Shown piece by piece: positions 51,029 to 60,849 of a stretch of 61,919 nucleotides of DNA. The first letter of the stretch is position 1; each line of letters begins with the position of its first letter. The translations under genes and the position numbers were made by a program. This stretch comes from RUG14871 sp045539425 (GTDB lineage: Bacteria > Bacillota_I > Bacilli_A > Erysipelotrichales > Erysipelotrichaceae), in contig JAZQFH010000016.1 of the NCBI GenBank assembly GCA_045539425.1, forward strand, positions 1 through 61,919, read 5' to 3'. The notes beneath the pieces were generated by a model, which saw nothing but the letters and a program-made list of their open reading frames with translations, was not told the origin of the DNA and made no database searches.

Positions 51029-52762
51029 ATGAAAGAAAGAGTCAAAACGTTTGTCAGAGAGAATCGGTTCTTACTGTTAAGTTCCTTAGTGATCAGCCTT
51101 TTGGCTCTTTTTCCTGTTTTTTTCAGTGGTTTGTACCGTGCACACGATCTGCAGTTCCACCTAAGCAGGCTCGACGGTATCATCACAGCCATGCAGGACC
51201 ACCAGTTTCCTTTGGCCATCTATCCCTATAAGAATTTCGGTTACGGCTATCCGTCTCCGCTTTTTTACAGCGACGTCTTTTTAATTCCCTTTGCTCTGTT
51301 GCGCTATTTTCTGAATCTGCCATTGATCAGCGTCTATAAGGGAATGCTGTTTCTGTTCACGTACCTTCTGGTATTCGGCTTGGCTTACGAGTGCCGCAGG
51401 TTCTTCCAGAATGAGAAGATTGCAGTCCTGCTCAGTGCACTCTTTGTTTTCTCCAATTACTATCAGACGGACCTCTTTCTGCGCTCGGCGCTCGGTGAGA
51501 TCATCGCGCTTTCCTTTTTACCGTTACTGATTCACAGCGCTTATGACTACCTCTATACAGAGAAAGAGAGCTGGGTCTTACTGGGCGTTTCCTTTTCGCT
51601 GCTTGCCTACTCTCACGTCATCACGCTATTTCTTTCCATTATTACGTTCGGACTCTTATTAGTACTGAATGCGGGAAATCTTCTGAAGCAGAAGGGGAAG
51701 CTGTTTGCGCTGATTAAGGCAACCGCGCTGGGACTGATTTTATCGCTCGGCTTTCTGGCACCGATGCTGGAAGAATATACGGCGCTGGACTTGATGGTTC
51801 ATCATATCGAGGGAGATATTCTGAGGACTTATGCCGTAAAGCTCGGGGAGCTCTTCTCTGACTTTGTGACGCAGTTTTCCTTTGCCTATGGCAATGCGGA
51901 AGGGCTCTATCAGGCGGACAGGGTCAAAAGCCTGGGGTTCTGCCTTTGTATCTTCCCGCTTTTATGGCTTTGTAAGCGAAACAAAAACAAGGCGGAAAAG
52001 GATCTCTTTGTGCTCTTTGTGCTTTATTTCCTATGTAGCAGTGAACTGATTCCGCTTTATCTGATCAAACCGATCAATTTCCTGCAGTTTCCGTCCCGGC
52101 TTTACCTTATGGCGATGTTTTTCTCCATCCTGCTCTTCGGAGCCTTCTTAAAGGACAAAGGCGCAAGTACATTGGTGCTGTTAGGTTTAGCGGCACTGAA
52201 TCTCTGGAACATGTCCTATCTGCATCACGCCGTTCTTTTTGCGGACGACATTGTGCGTATCCCGGAAAAAGTGAGCGCGAAGGAACTGTTTACAGAGCGG
52301 TTATACTCCTTTGACGGGGTGGATTATGTCAACTTCAATATGGAAGAAGTCGAAAACGGCGAATATCTTCCGTACTTATACAATGTCAACTTTGCCGAGC
52401 TGGGCAATACGATCAATACGATCTACGATGATCCGATCATCTTCCAGTATGAGCGCGTCGGTACGAAGATCGATTTCTATACCAATCTCGAAGAGGATCA
52501 GTGGCTCTATCTGCCGCTCAGCTGGTATAAGGGCTATCAGGGGTACGAGCTGGATGAGAGCGGTAAGGTGATCCGGACAATCGATGTTCTGCAGGCACCC
52601 TATAACGGAAAAGTGGAAATCTTTACGGAGAAGGGGCTGCATCATTATCTGGTAAAGTACCGCGGTACGAAAATACAGAAGCTTTCCGCCGTGCTTTCAT
52701 TGTCTTCCTATGCTCTTTTAGCTGCGGCAGTCTGCCTGAAAAAAAGGAGGAAGTATGAATAG
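51029..52762 (+). CDS. PTPS-related/GT-C-like membrane protein, paralogue of 9666-11324
   Basis: A 577-residue polytopic protein with DLQFHLSRLDGIITAM in the first outer loop, YGYPSPLFYSDVF, a TYLLVFGLAYECRRFF helix region, FLRSALGEIIALSFLPLL, and a C-terminal soluble part ending in a last helix and KKRRKYE. All these blocks have counterparts in the 9666-11324 product (FGADTTYHINRMIAL, YGYGSPLFYS, FYRGALGEAMAFVFLPLL). Predicted role: sugar transfer on the outer face. Its end overlaps the next gene by eight bases. Confidence 0.7.
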   Translation: MKERVKTFVRENRFLLLSSLVISLLALFPVFFSGLYRAHDLQFHLSRLDGIITAMQDHQFPLAIYPYKNFGYGYPSPLFYSDVFLIPFALLRYFLNLPLISVYKGMLFLFTYLLVFGLAYECRRFFQNEKIAVLLSALFVFSNYYQTDLFLRSALGEIIALSFLPLLIHSAYDYLYTEKESWVLLGVSFSLLAYSHVITLFLSIITFGLLLVLNAGNLLKQKGKLFALIKATALGLILSLGFLAPMLEEYTALDLMVHHIEGDILRTYAVKLGELFSDFVTQFSFAYGNAEGLYQADRVKSLGFCLCIFPLLWLCKRNKNKAEKDLFVLFVLYFLCSSELIPLYLIKPINFLQFPSRLYLMAMFFSILLFGAFLKDKGASTLVLLGLAALNLWNMSYLHHAVLFADDIVRIPEKVSAKELFTERLYSFDGVDYVNFNMEEVENGEYLPYLYNVNFAELGNTINTIYDDPIIFQYERVGTKIDFYTNLEEDQWLYLPLSWYKGYQGYELDESGKVIRTIDVLQAPYNGKVEIFTEKGLHHYLVKYRGTKIQKLSAVLSLSSYALLAAAVCLKKRRKYE

Positions 52763-54320
52763 AAAGTATCTTCTTCCCGCGATTTTTACTGTATTGTTTC
52801 TTCTAAGCGTAATTCTAAACTTCCGCACGGTATTTGCGTCAGTTGCGTTTTATTCTGCTCTTGGCCTTTTTATCTGCGCTTATCTTCCACTGCATAAGGT
52901 GAAGATGAATGATGTTCAGCGGAAAGAAAAGACGGCAATCCTGCTCTGGGCGGCGGCTTTGATCCTGTTTACAACAGTTCTTACAACGCTCTCTCCGGCA
53001 TGGAAAGAAGATGGACCGCGCCATATCCATCAGTATGAGGAAATCACGGAATCCTTCCTGAAGGGAAAAATCACGCAGGATTACTACGTGGATGAGCGAC
53101 TATTGGCAATGGAGAATCCCTACGATTATGAAGCAAGGGAGAGAGAAGGCGTCATCTATTACTGGGACTCTGCCTTTTACAAGGGAAACTACTACATGTA
53201 TTTCGGCGTTGTGCCTGTCTTTCTGCTCTTTCTGCCGTACCGTCTGATCAGCGGAAGCGCCTTGCCCTCCTACGTCGCAACCGCGGTTTTTATCGCTTTT
53301 GCGATTGCGGGTCTCTTTACGATGTTCTACTATATGAGCCGGCGCTTTTTTACGAAGGTGACGGTACTGCAATATCTTCTTCTGAGCACGGTCTTTACGC
53401 TTATTTCCACATACTATGCCGCGATGCATCCATCCCTTTACTGTACGGCAATCAGCGCTTCTCTCGCTCTGGAAATCTGGTCGCTATATTTTTATCTCAA
53501 AGTGGTATTTGACGATTACACGGAAGCGAAACGGATACGTTATGCACTGCTTGGGGCAATATTCGGTGCGCTGGCTTTTGGCTGCCGTCCACCGGTTGCC
53601 TTGGGAAATCTGGCGGTCCTCGTACTGTTTGCGGTGTATCTGAAGCGGCAGGGAATCCGGCAGTGGAAGCCGATGATGATCTGTCTGTTACCGTATGTTC
53701 TCGTTGCGGTAGGATTAATGATTTACAACTATGTCCGCTTTGAAAATCCGCTGGAGTTCGGTCAGGCGTATCAGCTGACGATTGCCGATCAGCATCTCTA
53801 CGGCAGTATTCTGACAACACTCAAAGCGCAGGGAATCCGCCACGTGATCAAGCAGATAATCGCTCAGTATTTTGCGATTGGAAAAGCGGAGAGCAGTTTT
53901 CCGTTTCTGAATTACGGCGGGGCTTTTATCAACTGTCCGCTGTTCCTTTCCGTCTTTTTCCTGCTTCATAAAAAGGTCCGCGAATATCTTTTGAAGCAGC
54001 AGCTTTTCAGCTTTGTTGTAACGTTAGTTATCATCAGCGCTCTGATCAGCTTTGCGGATGTTGCGTTCTCACCGTTTTTAATGGAGCGCTACCGCCTGGA
54101 TATCTATTTTCTTTTATCCATCAGTGCTTTTTGTGTGATATTAGCCGCAATGGAAGTCGCGCAGGGGAAAAAGGAAGCCGTCTTTTATGTCGCAAGTCTA
54201 TTCACGCTTTTAGAACTGGCACTGATCCTTCTGATTCCGGACGATTCCAATGTGACGGCATATTATTATCCGGAGGCGTTAGAAACCATCGTGCGCATCC
54301 TATGCTTCTCTTTTCTCTGA
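52755..54320 (+). CDS. Polytopic membrane protein, GT-C glycosyltransferase-like
   Basis: A 521-residue protein with many hydrophobic segments and a first outer loop containing EDGPRHIHQYEEITESFLKG, in which the acidic residues resemble a GT-C catalytic loop. A second soluble stretch YWDSAFYKGNYYMYFGVVP follows. I do not recognise a named subfamily. AAAAGGAGGAAG precedes the ATG, and it overlaps the upstream GT-C-like gene, so the two are cotranslated. Likely role: another extracytoplasmic glycosyl transfer. Confidence 0.6.
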   Translation: MNRKYLLPAIFTVLFLLSVILNFRTVFASVAFYSALGLFICAYLPLHKVKMNDVQRKEKTAILLWAAALILFTTVLTTLSPAWKEDGPRHIHQYEEITESFLKGKITQDYYVDERLLAMENPYDYEAREREGVIYYWDSAFYKGNYYMYFGVVPVFLLFLPYRLISGSALPSYVATAVFIAFAIAGLFTMFYYMSRRFFTKVTVLQYLLLSTVFTLISTYYAAMHPSLYCTAISASLALEIWSLYFYLKVVFDDYTEAKRIRYALLGAIFGALAFGCRPPVALGNLAVLVLFAVYLKRQGIRQWKPMMICLLPYVLVAVGLMIYNYVRFENPLEFGQAYQLTIADQHLYGSILTTLKAQGIRHVIKQIIAQYFAIGKAESSFPFLNYGGAFINCPLFLSVFFLLHKKVREYLLKQQLFSFVVTLVIISALISFADVAFSPFLMERYRLDIYFLLSISAFCVILAAMEVAQGKKEAVFYVASLFTLLELALILLIPDDSNVTAYYYPEALETIVRILCFSFL

Positions 54321-54340
54321 GACTATTTCCCAAGATTCGT

Positions 54341-54369
54341 TTGTGTTAAACGTGTTTATCTAATATAAT
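54341..54369 (+). promoter_or_regulatory. Promoter of the flippase operon
   Basis: TTGTGT (54341-54346), a 17-base spacer and TATAAT (54364-54369). GAGGTG at 54376-54381 serves the GTG start at 54390. Confidence 0.65.
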
Positions 54370-54389
54370 TAATCCGAGGTGTTTTTTCT

Positions 54390-55832
54390 GTGGACAAAAA
54401 GCTGCTTGTAAACTATTTTTACAACATTCTGTATCAGGTCGTCACGATTCTTGCGCCTGTGATTACGGTTCCATATACAACAAAAGTCTTAGGTTCGTAT
54501 CTTGGCGTCAATGCCTTTACGGCCTCTTTTGTGCAGTGGTTCATTATTTTCGGAATTATGGGTATTAACAACTACGGCATTAAGACCATTGGTATGGTGC
54601 GCGATGACCGTAAGCTGCTTTCCAAAACGTTCCGTGAGATTTTCATGATGCAGCAGTGCAATCTGGCACTGGTGTTTGTGATCTATCTCCTCTATGTCAG
54701 TCTCAGCTCGATGGAATACAAGCTGATCTATTTCATTCAGGGGCTTACCATTCTCTCAACGATGTTTGATATCTCCTGGTTCTATCTCGGCATCGAGGAT
54801 TTCAAGGTCAATTCCTTACGCAACATTCTGGTCAAGATCATCGGAGTCGTGCTGATTTTCCTTTTGGTGAAGACACAGGATGACTTATGGCTCTTTGTTC
54901 TGATCAATGCCGTAACGGCTATCTTCGGTCAGGCCATCATGTTGCTGCAGTTAAGAAAATACGTGGATCCTGTCAAGGTTACCATTCAGGAAGCATATCA
55001 CGATCATTTCAGGGACAACCTGATTCTGTTTGTCCCGCAGATTGCCACAAGTATCTATAACGTGCTGGACCAGACACTTGTCGGAATACTGGCTACGGAC
55101 TGGGAAGCACAGAGCGCCTTCTATCAGCAGGCAACACGCTTTGTGCGCATGTTCCTTTATCTCATCACTTCCATCGGAAGCGTCATCATGCCGCGAATCG
55201 CGAACGTCTACGGCAAGGGGGATACCGAAAAGGTTGCTTCCTACCTGAATGTGACACTGAAGCTGGCTCTTTATCTGGCCATTCCGATCATGTTCGGGAC
55301 AGCCAGCGTGGCACCGTCTCTGGTTCCGTGGTTTATGGCACCGGAGTTTGCCGTTGTCAGTAAGCTGATTATCGTGGCCTGCCCGATCATTCTTCTGATT
55401 TCTTTAAGCAATGTCTTCGGTGTGCAGTTTCTGCTTCCGACAGGTTATATGAAAGAGTTCTCGGCTTCCGTAGTCATCGGAGCTTTGGTGAATCTTGGTG
55501 CCAACGCATTTTTGATTCCGAAGTTCGGGGCAATGGGTGCGTGCATTGCGCTGGTTCTGGCGGAGAGTTCAGTGACGCTGTTCCAGTTTGTCGTCATACG
55601 TGGTAAGCTTACCTTCGATGTGAAAAAGCGCTCGGTACTGATTTATCTCTTGGATGCCGTGGGCATGAGCGCAATCGTTCTTCTGATTGGCAGGGCACTC
55701 GGACCGAGCTTGAAAACCAATGTGATCCAGGTTGCCTGCGGCGGCATCTTCTATCTTGGCGTACTTACTCTTTTTAAGGAAGAGTTCCATATGACAGTCA
55801 TCGCAAAGGCGCTTGGCTTACTGAAGAAGTAA
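54390..55832 (+). CDS. Wzx-type polysaccharide flippase (MOP superfamily)
   Basis: A 480-residue protein with about 14 hydrophobic segments. The N terminus LVNYFYNILYQVVTILAPVI and TVPYTTKVLGSYLGVNAF is the classical Wzx start, with GINNYGIKTIG and QIATSIYNVLDQTLVGI further in. It exports undecaprenyl-linked repeat units. GTG start behind GAGGTG. It heads the run flippase-GT4-polymerase-LtaS-like, the minimal kit of a Wzx/Wzy pathway. Confidence 0.9.
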   Translation: MDKKLLVNYFYNILYQVVTILAPVITVPYTTKVLGSYLGVNAFTASFVQWFIIFGIMGINNYGIKTIGMVRDDRKLLSKTFREIFMMQQCNLALVFVIYLLYVSLSSMEYKLIYFIQGLTILSTMFDISWFYLGIEDFKVNSLRNILVKIIGVVLIFLLVKTQDDLWLFVLINAVTAIFGQAIMLLQLRKYVDPVKVTIQEAYHDHFRDNLILFVPQIATSIYNVLDQTLVGILATDWEAQSAFYQQATRFVRMFLYLITSIGSVIMPRIANVYGKGDTEKVASYLNVTLKLALYLAIPIMFGTASVAPSLVPWFMAPEFAVVSKLIIVACPIILLISLSNVFGVQFLLPTGYMKEFSASVVIGALVNLGANAFLIPKFGAMGACIALVLAESSVTLFQFVVIRGKLTFDVKKRSVLIYLLDAVGMSAIVLLIGRALGPSLKTNVIQVACGGIFYLGVLTLFKEEFHMTVIAKALGLLKK

Positions 55833-55833
55833 T

Positions 55834-57000
55834 ATGAAAAAATCCATTCTCTTTATCAATGACGAAATGATGATCGGCGGTGTTTCCAGAATTCTGAACA
55901 CCCTTTTGGGCATGCTCGATCAAAAGAAATATGATATTGACCTGCTGGTACTGCACCCGCACGGGGGACTGATGTCGGAGATTCCCAAGGGAATCCATCT
56001 GATCCCGACCAGCAGTTTTTTTGATTCCGTGGACCAGTCCGTTGCGGATCTGAAAAAGGACAAGGATTTCGGCGGTTTATTTAGAAAATCGATGTTTGTC
56101 TTCTACATGAAGACGGGACTCATCAAGCCGATGATCCGCCGCATGCGTAAGCAGTTACTGAAGAAGCACTACGATGTGGAGTTTTCCGCCAAGGAAGGCT
56201 TCTGCACGATCTTCAATGCCTGCGGGGACAGCGATCTGAAGCTGAACTGGATCCAGACGGACTATGAAAAGGAAAACTATGCCCGCCATCACATGGATAT
56301 CTTTGCGTGGGCACTTTCGAAAATCGACCGCAACATTGCCTGCTCGGAAGGGGTCAAAGATGCTTTCCGGCACGTCTTTAAGGTGGACAATATCTCGGTT
56401 GTCCACAATTTAATGGATGAGGAGAGGGTGCGCAGGCTTTCCCTCGAAAAGGTGGATCCGGTCTTTGACGGGGACTGCGTGCATTTGATTGCGGTTGCGC
56501 GCTTCCATCCACAGAAGGGACTTGACCGTCTGATCCGGGCTTTGAAATACGTCAACCGCAACGGCAAGAAGGCGGATCTCTGTCTGATCGGAGACGGTCT
56601 TCTGAAGGATGACCTTAAAAGGCAGGTCGCGGAAGAGGGGCTGGAGAAGGATGTCAGATTTTTGGGCTATCAGCTCAATCCGTATCCCTATATCCGTCAG
56701 GCGGATCTGTTTATGATGACTTCCTTATTTGAAGGCTATCCGACCATCACGATCGAAACGCTGATTTCCGGTACTCCGGTCTTTACCACCGAGGTCAGCG
56801 GCGTAAGGGAGCAGCTGAAACATCCTTATGAAGGACTCATTGTTCCAAATGATGATGAGAGCATCTGCAAGAATCTGGATGAGCTGGTGAATCATCCGGG
56901 ATTACTGAAGGAATATAAGGAACAGCTGAAAGACTATCACTATGAAAACGAAGAAATATTGGCACAGATGGAAGATCTGATTGCCGGGAGATGGAAATGA
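55834..57000 (+). CDS. Glycosyltransferase family 4
   Basis: A 388-residue GT-B transferase: N-terminal GGVSRILNTLLGMLDQKKYDIDLL acceptor domain, and a C-terminal donor domain with VARFHPQKGLDRLI, LIGDGLLKDDL and the E-x7-E motif in SLFEGYPTITIETLISGTPVF. It starts one base after the flippase stop behind GAAGAAG. It likely adds a sugar to the lipid-linked repeat unit in the cytoplasm. Confidence 0.92.
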   Translation: MKKSILFINDEMMIGGVSRILNTLLGMLDQKKYDIDLLVLHPHGGLMSEIPKGIHLIPTSSFFDSVDQSVADLKKDKDFGGLFRKSMFVFYMKTGLIKPMIRRMRKQLLKKHYDVEFSAKEGFCTIFNACGDSDLKLNWIQTDYEKENYARHHMDIFAWALSKIDRNIACSEGVKDAFRHVFKVDNISVVHNLMDEERVRRLSLEKVDPVFDGDCVHLIAVARFHPQKGLDRLIRALKYVNRNGKKADLCLIGDGLLKDDLKRQVAEEGLEKDVRFLGYQLNPYPYIRQADLFMMTSLFEGYPTITIETLISGTPVFTTEVSGVREQLKHPYEGLIVPNDDESICKNLDELVNHPGLLKEYKEQLKDYHYENEEILAQMEDLIAGRWK

Positions 57001-58553
57001 TGAAACGGTTTTCTGCATTACTGAAGAACATGAAACGGGAAGACCTCATCCGCCTCTTTCTGATCACCTATGCGATGGTGATCATACTGGACTGCGATGA
57101 GTATCTTTATCCGTTCTTTCAGAGCATTCATCTTCCGCTTCCTTCCACGATCCTTACCTTCATCTGGCTTCCGTTATTTCTGCTTCTGGTCTTTTACCGG
57201 TTAGAGGAGAACAAGAAAAAGGTATTCATCTCCGCCGTGGTGCTGGGTATTGTCTACCTGGCGTATTTCGCCTTGCATCATCTTAACTGCAAGGACCTTG
57301 TGAAAACCCTGTTCTTACCGGGGAACTACTACTATTCCCTTTATCAGGAATTCTCCTATTACGTGCGGATGATCCTTCCGCTGCTTTATATCTATGTTGC
57401 CTATAAACTGAATCCGTCGACGGAAGATGTGGAAAAGCTGGTGATCATGCTCAGCTGCCTGATCGCGATTCCGATCTTAGTGACCAATATCTTCACCTGC
57501 TCGCCATCCACGTATGAGGGATGGACGAAGGCGAACCTGTTTACCTGGTTCTTCGGCATCTACGACACCTACACGCCGCGTGAGATTGCCACATCCTTCT
57601 TCTTCTCGGAAGGCAACACGACCGGCATGGTGCTCTTTATGATCTACCCGATCCTATTGAACATCACCCGCAAGCGTCATATGGACTGGAAACTGGTGGC
57701 ACTGCTTGTGGTGCAGGGTTTGGCAATGTACTGTCTGGCAACGCGTGTTGCGACGTATGGCGTCATCTTAATGACGGCTGCATATATCGCCATCTACTTC
57801 TTCTGCATGTTATTAAAGAAAGTGCAGTTTGATAAGAAGATGCTAATGATCTACATTGCGATCATTGCGCTCTTTGCGGGCATCTTCCCGTACTCCCCGG
57901 CGCATGTCAACCAGGGCATCAACCAGATGAATGACTGGTACATCATCGAAAACGAGCAGATGCGTAAGGAGAGAAGAGACGAGCTGGAGGATCCGGAGCT
58001 GGAACCGTATTCCGAAGAATACATCAACTACTGGTCCTACATCTTTGAAGACAACGCGTTCTTCCTTTCCATTCCGCCGATCTATTTTACCGATTACTAC
58101 TATTACCGCTTTGACCCGAAATTCTGGGTAGACATCATCTTTGAATATGATTTCTATGACAGGGCCAGCGGCAGAGATATTGAGAACATCTTCTTCCGCT
58201 ATAAATGGAAGAATCTCTCCACGCGTCAGAAACTTCTCGGCATGAGCTATTCCATACCGATGGAAGGCGGAATCGTCGTGGAACAGGACTTCGTCTCGCA
58301 GTATTTCACTCACGGTCCGATCGGAGCGTTCCTGCTCTGTGCCCCGTGGCTGGCGGGACTGCTGTTTGTCATCGTGATGGCGCTAAAGCGCTTTAAGGAG
58401 CTGATCGGAATGGACATTCTGGTCTTCGGTTTGTCCTTAACGGCAGGGCTTTTCTCCGGCTATCACTCGGGGCATCTGCTCTGTGAGGTGTTCGGCTCGC
58501 TGCTTTTAGCGACATTATTAGGAAGGCTGTTACGTTATGTTACCGAAAAATAA
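56997..58553 (+). CDS. Wzy-like O-antigen polymerase/ligase membrane protein
   Basis: A 518-residue protein with about ten hydrophobic segments and a large outer loop near residues 300-400, rich in Tyr and charged residues (EEYINYWSYIFEDNAF, TDYYYYRFDPKFW). This topology is that of Wzy polymerases and O-antigen ligases, which share little sequence. The ATG at 56997 is chosen: it overlaps the GT4 stop (ATGA) with GGGAG six bases upstream. Its neighbours (Wzx, GT4) support the call. Confidence 0.68.
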   Translation: MMKRFSALLKNMKREDLIRLFLITYAMVIILDCDEYLYPFFQSIHLPLPSTILTFIWLPLFLLLVFYRLEENKKKVFISAVVLGIVYLAYFALHHLNCKDLVKTLFLPGNYYYSLYQEFSYYVRMILPLLYIYVAYKLNPSTEDVEKLVIMLSCLIAIPILVTNIFTCSPSTYEGWTKANLFTWFFGIYDTYTPREIATSFFFSEGNTTGMVLFMIYPILLNITRKRHMDWKLVALLVVQGLAMYCLATRVATYGVILMTAAYIAIYFFCMLLKKVQFDKKMLMIYIAIIALFAGIFPYSPAHVNQGINQMNDWYIIENEQMRKERRDELEDPELEPYSEEYINYWSYIFEDNAFFLSIPPIYFTDYYYYRFDPKFWVDIIFEYDFYDRASGRDIENIFFRYKWKNLSTRQKLLGMSYSIPMEGGIVVEQDFVSQYFTHGPIGAFLLCAPWLAGLLFVIVMALKRFKELIGMDILVFGLSLTAGLFSGYHSGHLLCEVFGSLLLATLLGRLLRYVTEK

Positions 58554-60432
58554 AGAAACACAGCGGAAGATCCGCTGTGTTGCACTCTATCTGGGTATTG
58601 AGCTGCTCTACGTGCTCTTCCTGTTGGTTTATCTGAGTCACGTGGAGACGAATTTCTCCTTTTCCACGCCATATGAAACGGAACTGTTTGGAGCAGTGGT
58701 ACTTGTTGCCCTGATGATCTGGGGTGTTGGCGGAGGTTTTTTGGGGAAACTCTTGAACTTCTTCTTCTGCGGCATCTATTCGCTGTTTCTGATCACGCAG
58801 AACATCTATCAGCGAGCCTTCCATCAGTTTTACCGCTTCAATACGGTAAAGGACCTGTTAGGAGAAGCCATCGGTGCCAAGGATTCCGCCATGGAATTTG
58901 TGAAAGGCAGCGATACGTTCCCTCTGATCATTCTGCTTTTGGCAACGGTTCTCTTCTGCGTTCTCTATTTTGTGTGGCAGAGAAAACAGGTGAAATGGAC
59001 TTACCGGATGCTTGGAGGACTCTTACTGTTACTGCTCTTCTTCCCGATACGGAATCATATCACCACCTATCAGGAGATGGTGCTGAAGACCAAGGAGCAG
59101 GATGACGGCTTCCAGATGAACAAGACCGATTTCTATATCTACGATCTGATGCTGAATACCAATGAGTTTGTCGATAAGTTCGGACTCTTGCCGCTGTGCT
59201 ACCGGGATGCGGAAACCTTCCTAAATGATGAAGTGTTCTCGGAAGAGACGATCAAAGAGATTGGTTCCTATCTGGCGGAGCTGCCAGAGCACACTCCGAA
59301 CGCCTACACCGGCATGTTTAAGGGAAAGAATCTGATCATGATCCAGGCGGAGTCCTATAACCGTATTGCGCTGGATCCGGATCTGACGCCGACGCTTTAC
59401 AGGATGTGCCATGAAGGGCTCTGGATCGACGGATTCAATACGCCGAGTCTGCCGGGATCGACCAGCGACACGGAATTCATGAGCAACGTCTCCCTGATTC
59501 CGCAGAGTGAAGGGCATGGCGTCTGTTATGCCTTCCCGTATAACACCTATCCGACCACTCTGGCAAAGCTGTTCCGTGATGCGGGATATGTGACGCAGGG
59601 CTATCACAATAACTACTCCGATTACTATAACCGCAATGTCATCTTCAACTCCTTCGGCTACGATGAATTTCTGGACAGCACCCAGCTGGGTCTTGTCTCG
59701 GAATCCACGGATGCGCAGGTGATGGATGTCATGAAATACATCTTTGCGGAAGCGGATTATCCGTACTTTGCCTTCTGGATCACCTACAGCGGACATCAGC
59801 CGTACAATCTGGAGTCCGTGGGTGTGGAAGAGGAATACGTCACAAAAATCCGGGAAAAATATCCGGAACTCGATGAGCGCTATGTTTCCTACCTGGCGAA
59901 GAACATGGATCTGGATGTGGCACTGACGCGCTTAGTGGATGTACTGAATTTCTCCGGAAAGCTGGATCAGACCGTCTTTGTGATCTTCGGGGATCACTTA
60001 GTCAAGGGTCTGGATCTTACGGAGAAGGGGGATATCTATTCCCAGATGGGTCTGACGTATGAGGAATCCTACGCTGAGACAGACCTTTATATCTATAACA
60101 ACGGCATGACACCGCAAAGGATCGAACAGCTCGGAACGGCCATCGACCTGCTTCCGACGATTGCCAATTTATGGGGAATGGATTACGACGCGCATACGGT
60201 TGTCGGAAAAGACCTTCTGGATCCGTCCACTCACGGCTTCTATTTTGCCCAGTGGGGAGACTGGAAGACAAAGGACTACCGCTATGATCCGCTAAAGGAC
60301 AGCATCACCCTGTTGAGTGGCAATTATGACGAAACAAGTGCCAGGGAAGAGGTGCAGGCCATGTACCGGAAACAGGAAATGTCCATGAAGATTTTAAAGG
60401 TGGATTATTTCAAAAAGATCTCTGAAAAATAG
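58537..60432 (+). CDS. LtaS-like phosphoglycerol/phosphoethanolamine transferase
   Basis: A 631-residue protein with about five N-terminal hydrophobic helices and an extracytoplasmic sulfatase-fold domain. The metal Glu is Glu272 in IMIQAESYNR, the nucleophile Thr309 in LPGSTSDTEF, and His blocks are in GYHNNYSDYYNR and FGDHLVKG. This matches lipoteichoic acid synthases and related transferases. Placed after Wzy it may decorate the surface polymer with phosphoglycerol rather than make LTA. It overlaps the upstream gene by 17 bases. Confidence 0.85.
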   Translation: MLPKNKETQRKIRCVALYLGIELLYVLFLLVYLSHVETNFSFSTPYETELFGAVVLVALMIWGVGGGFLGKLLNFFFCGIYSLFLITQNIYQRAFHQFYRFNTVKDLLGEAIGAKDSAMEFVKGSDTFPLIILLLATVLFCVLYFVWQRKQVKWTYRMLGGLLLLLLFFPIRNHITTYQEMVLKTKEQDDGFQMNKTDFYIYDLMLNTNEFVDKFGLLPLCYRDAETFLNDEVFSEETIKEIGSYLAELPEHTPNAYTGMFKGKNLIMIQAESYNRIALDPDLTPTLYRMCHEGLWIDGFNTPSLPGSTSDTEFMSNVSLIPQSEGHGVCYAFPYNTYPTTLAKLFRDAGYVTQGYHNNYSDYYNRNVIFNSFGYDEFLDSTQLGLVSESTDAQVMDVMKYIFAEADYPYFAFWITYSGHQPYNLESVGVEEEYVTKIREKYPELDERYVSYLAKNMDLDVALTRLVDVLNFSGKLDQTVFVIFGDHLVKGLDLTEKGDIYSQMGLTYEESYAETDLYIYNNGMTPQRIEQLGTAIDLLPTIANLWGMDYDAHTVVGKDLLDPSTHGFYFAQWGDWKTKDYRYDPLKDSITLLSGNYDETSAREEVQAMYRKQEMSMKILKVDYFKKISEK

Positions 60433-60461
60433 AGATCATATCAAAAGAACATATGTACTTC

Positions 60462-60495
60462 AGGAAGGCTTGCCTTAGGCAGTCTTCCTTTTTTA
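60462..60495 (+). terminator. Terminator of the flippase operon
   Basis: AGGAAGGCTTGCC pairs with GGCAGTCTTCCT with one bulged base and a TTA loop, followed by a T tract. Confidence 0.82.
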
Positions 60496-60568
60496 TGTTC
60501 CATTTGAATCCCCCGAATGAAAGAAGAAGAGAATTTACACTGTAATTACAGAGAAAGAAGGGGTCCTT

Positions 60569-60796
60569 ATGAAATCCGGTCAAATCAAAGCAGTCTCCAT
60601 AGCATTCGCCTTTGCGGCAATTTGTCTTTTTTACCGGCACGTAAAAGAAGTGAAAAGAAGAGAAATGTCCATTGCGGAAACGCTGAAAGAACCCGTACGG
60701 CCGCTCAGGCGCATCCGAACACTGCCGATGGAAGAGCGCGGCTGGGTAATCGGTGACGATTATGAGAAAGAATTCCATACGCGCTTATTGAATTGA
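60569..60796 (+). CDS. Small single-span membrane protein
   Basis: A 75-residue protein with one N-terminal hydrophobic helix (about residues 7-22), a very basic stretch (RHVKEVKRREM) and a charged C-terminal part ending YEKEFHTRLLN. AGAAGGGG lies before the ATG, and a perfect palindrome TGTAATTACA sits at 60541-60550 upstream. No family is recognised. It stands between the glycan locus and a phosphatase gene. Confidence 0.6.
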   Translation: MKSGQIKAVSIAFAFAAICLFYRHVKEVKRREMSIAETLKEPVRPLRRIRTLPMEERGWVIGDDYEKEFHTRLLN

Positions 60797-60849
60797 TGGC
60801 GCAAATGGTAAAATAAAGATAGGAAATCAGTTACGGAAAGGGAAAGCGG

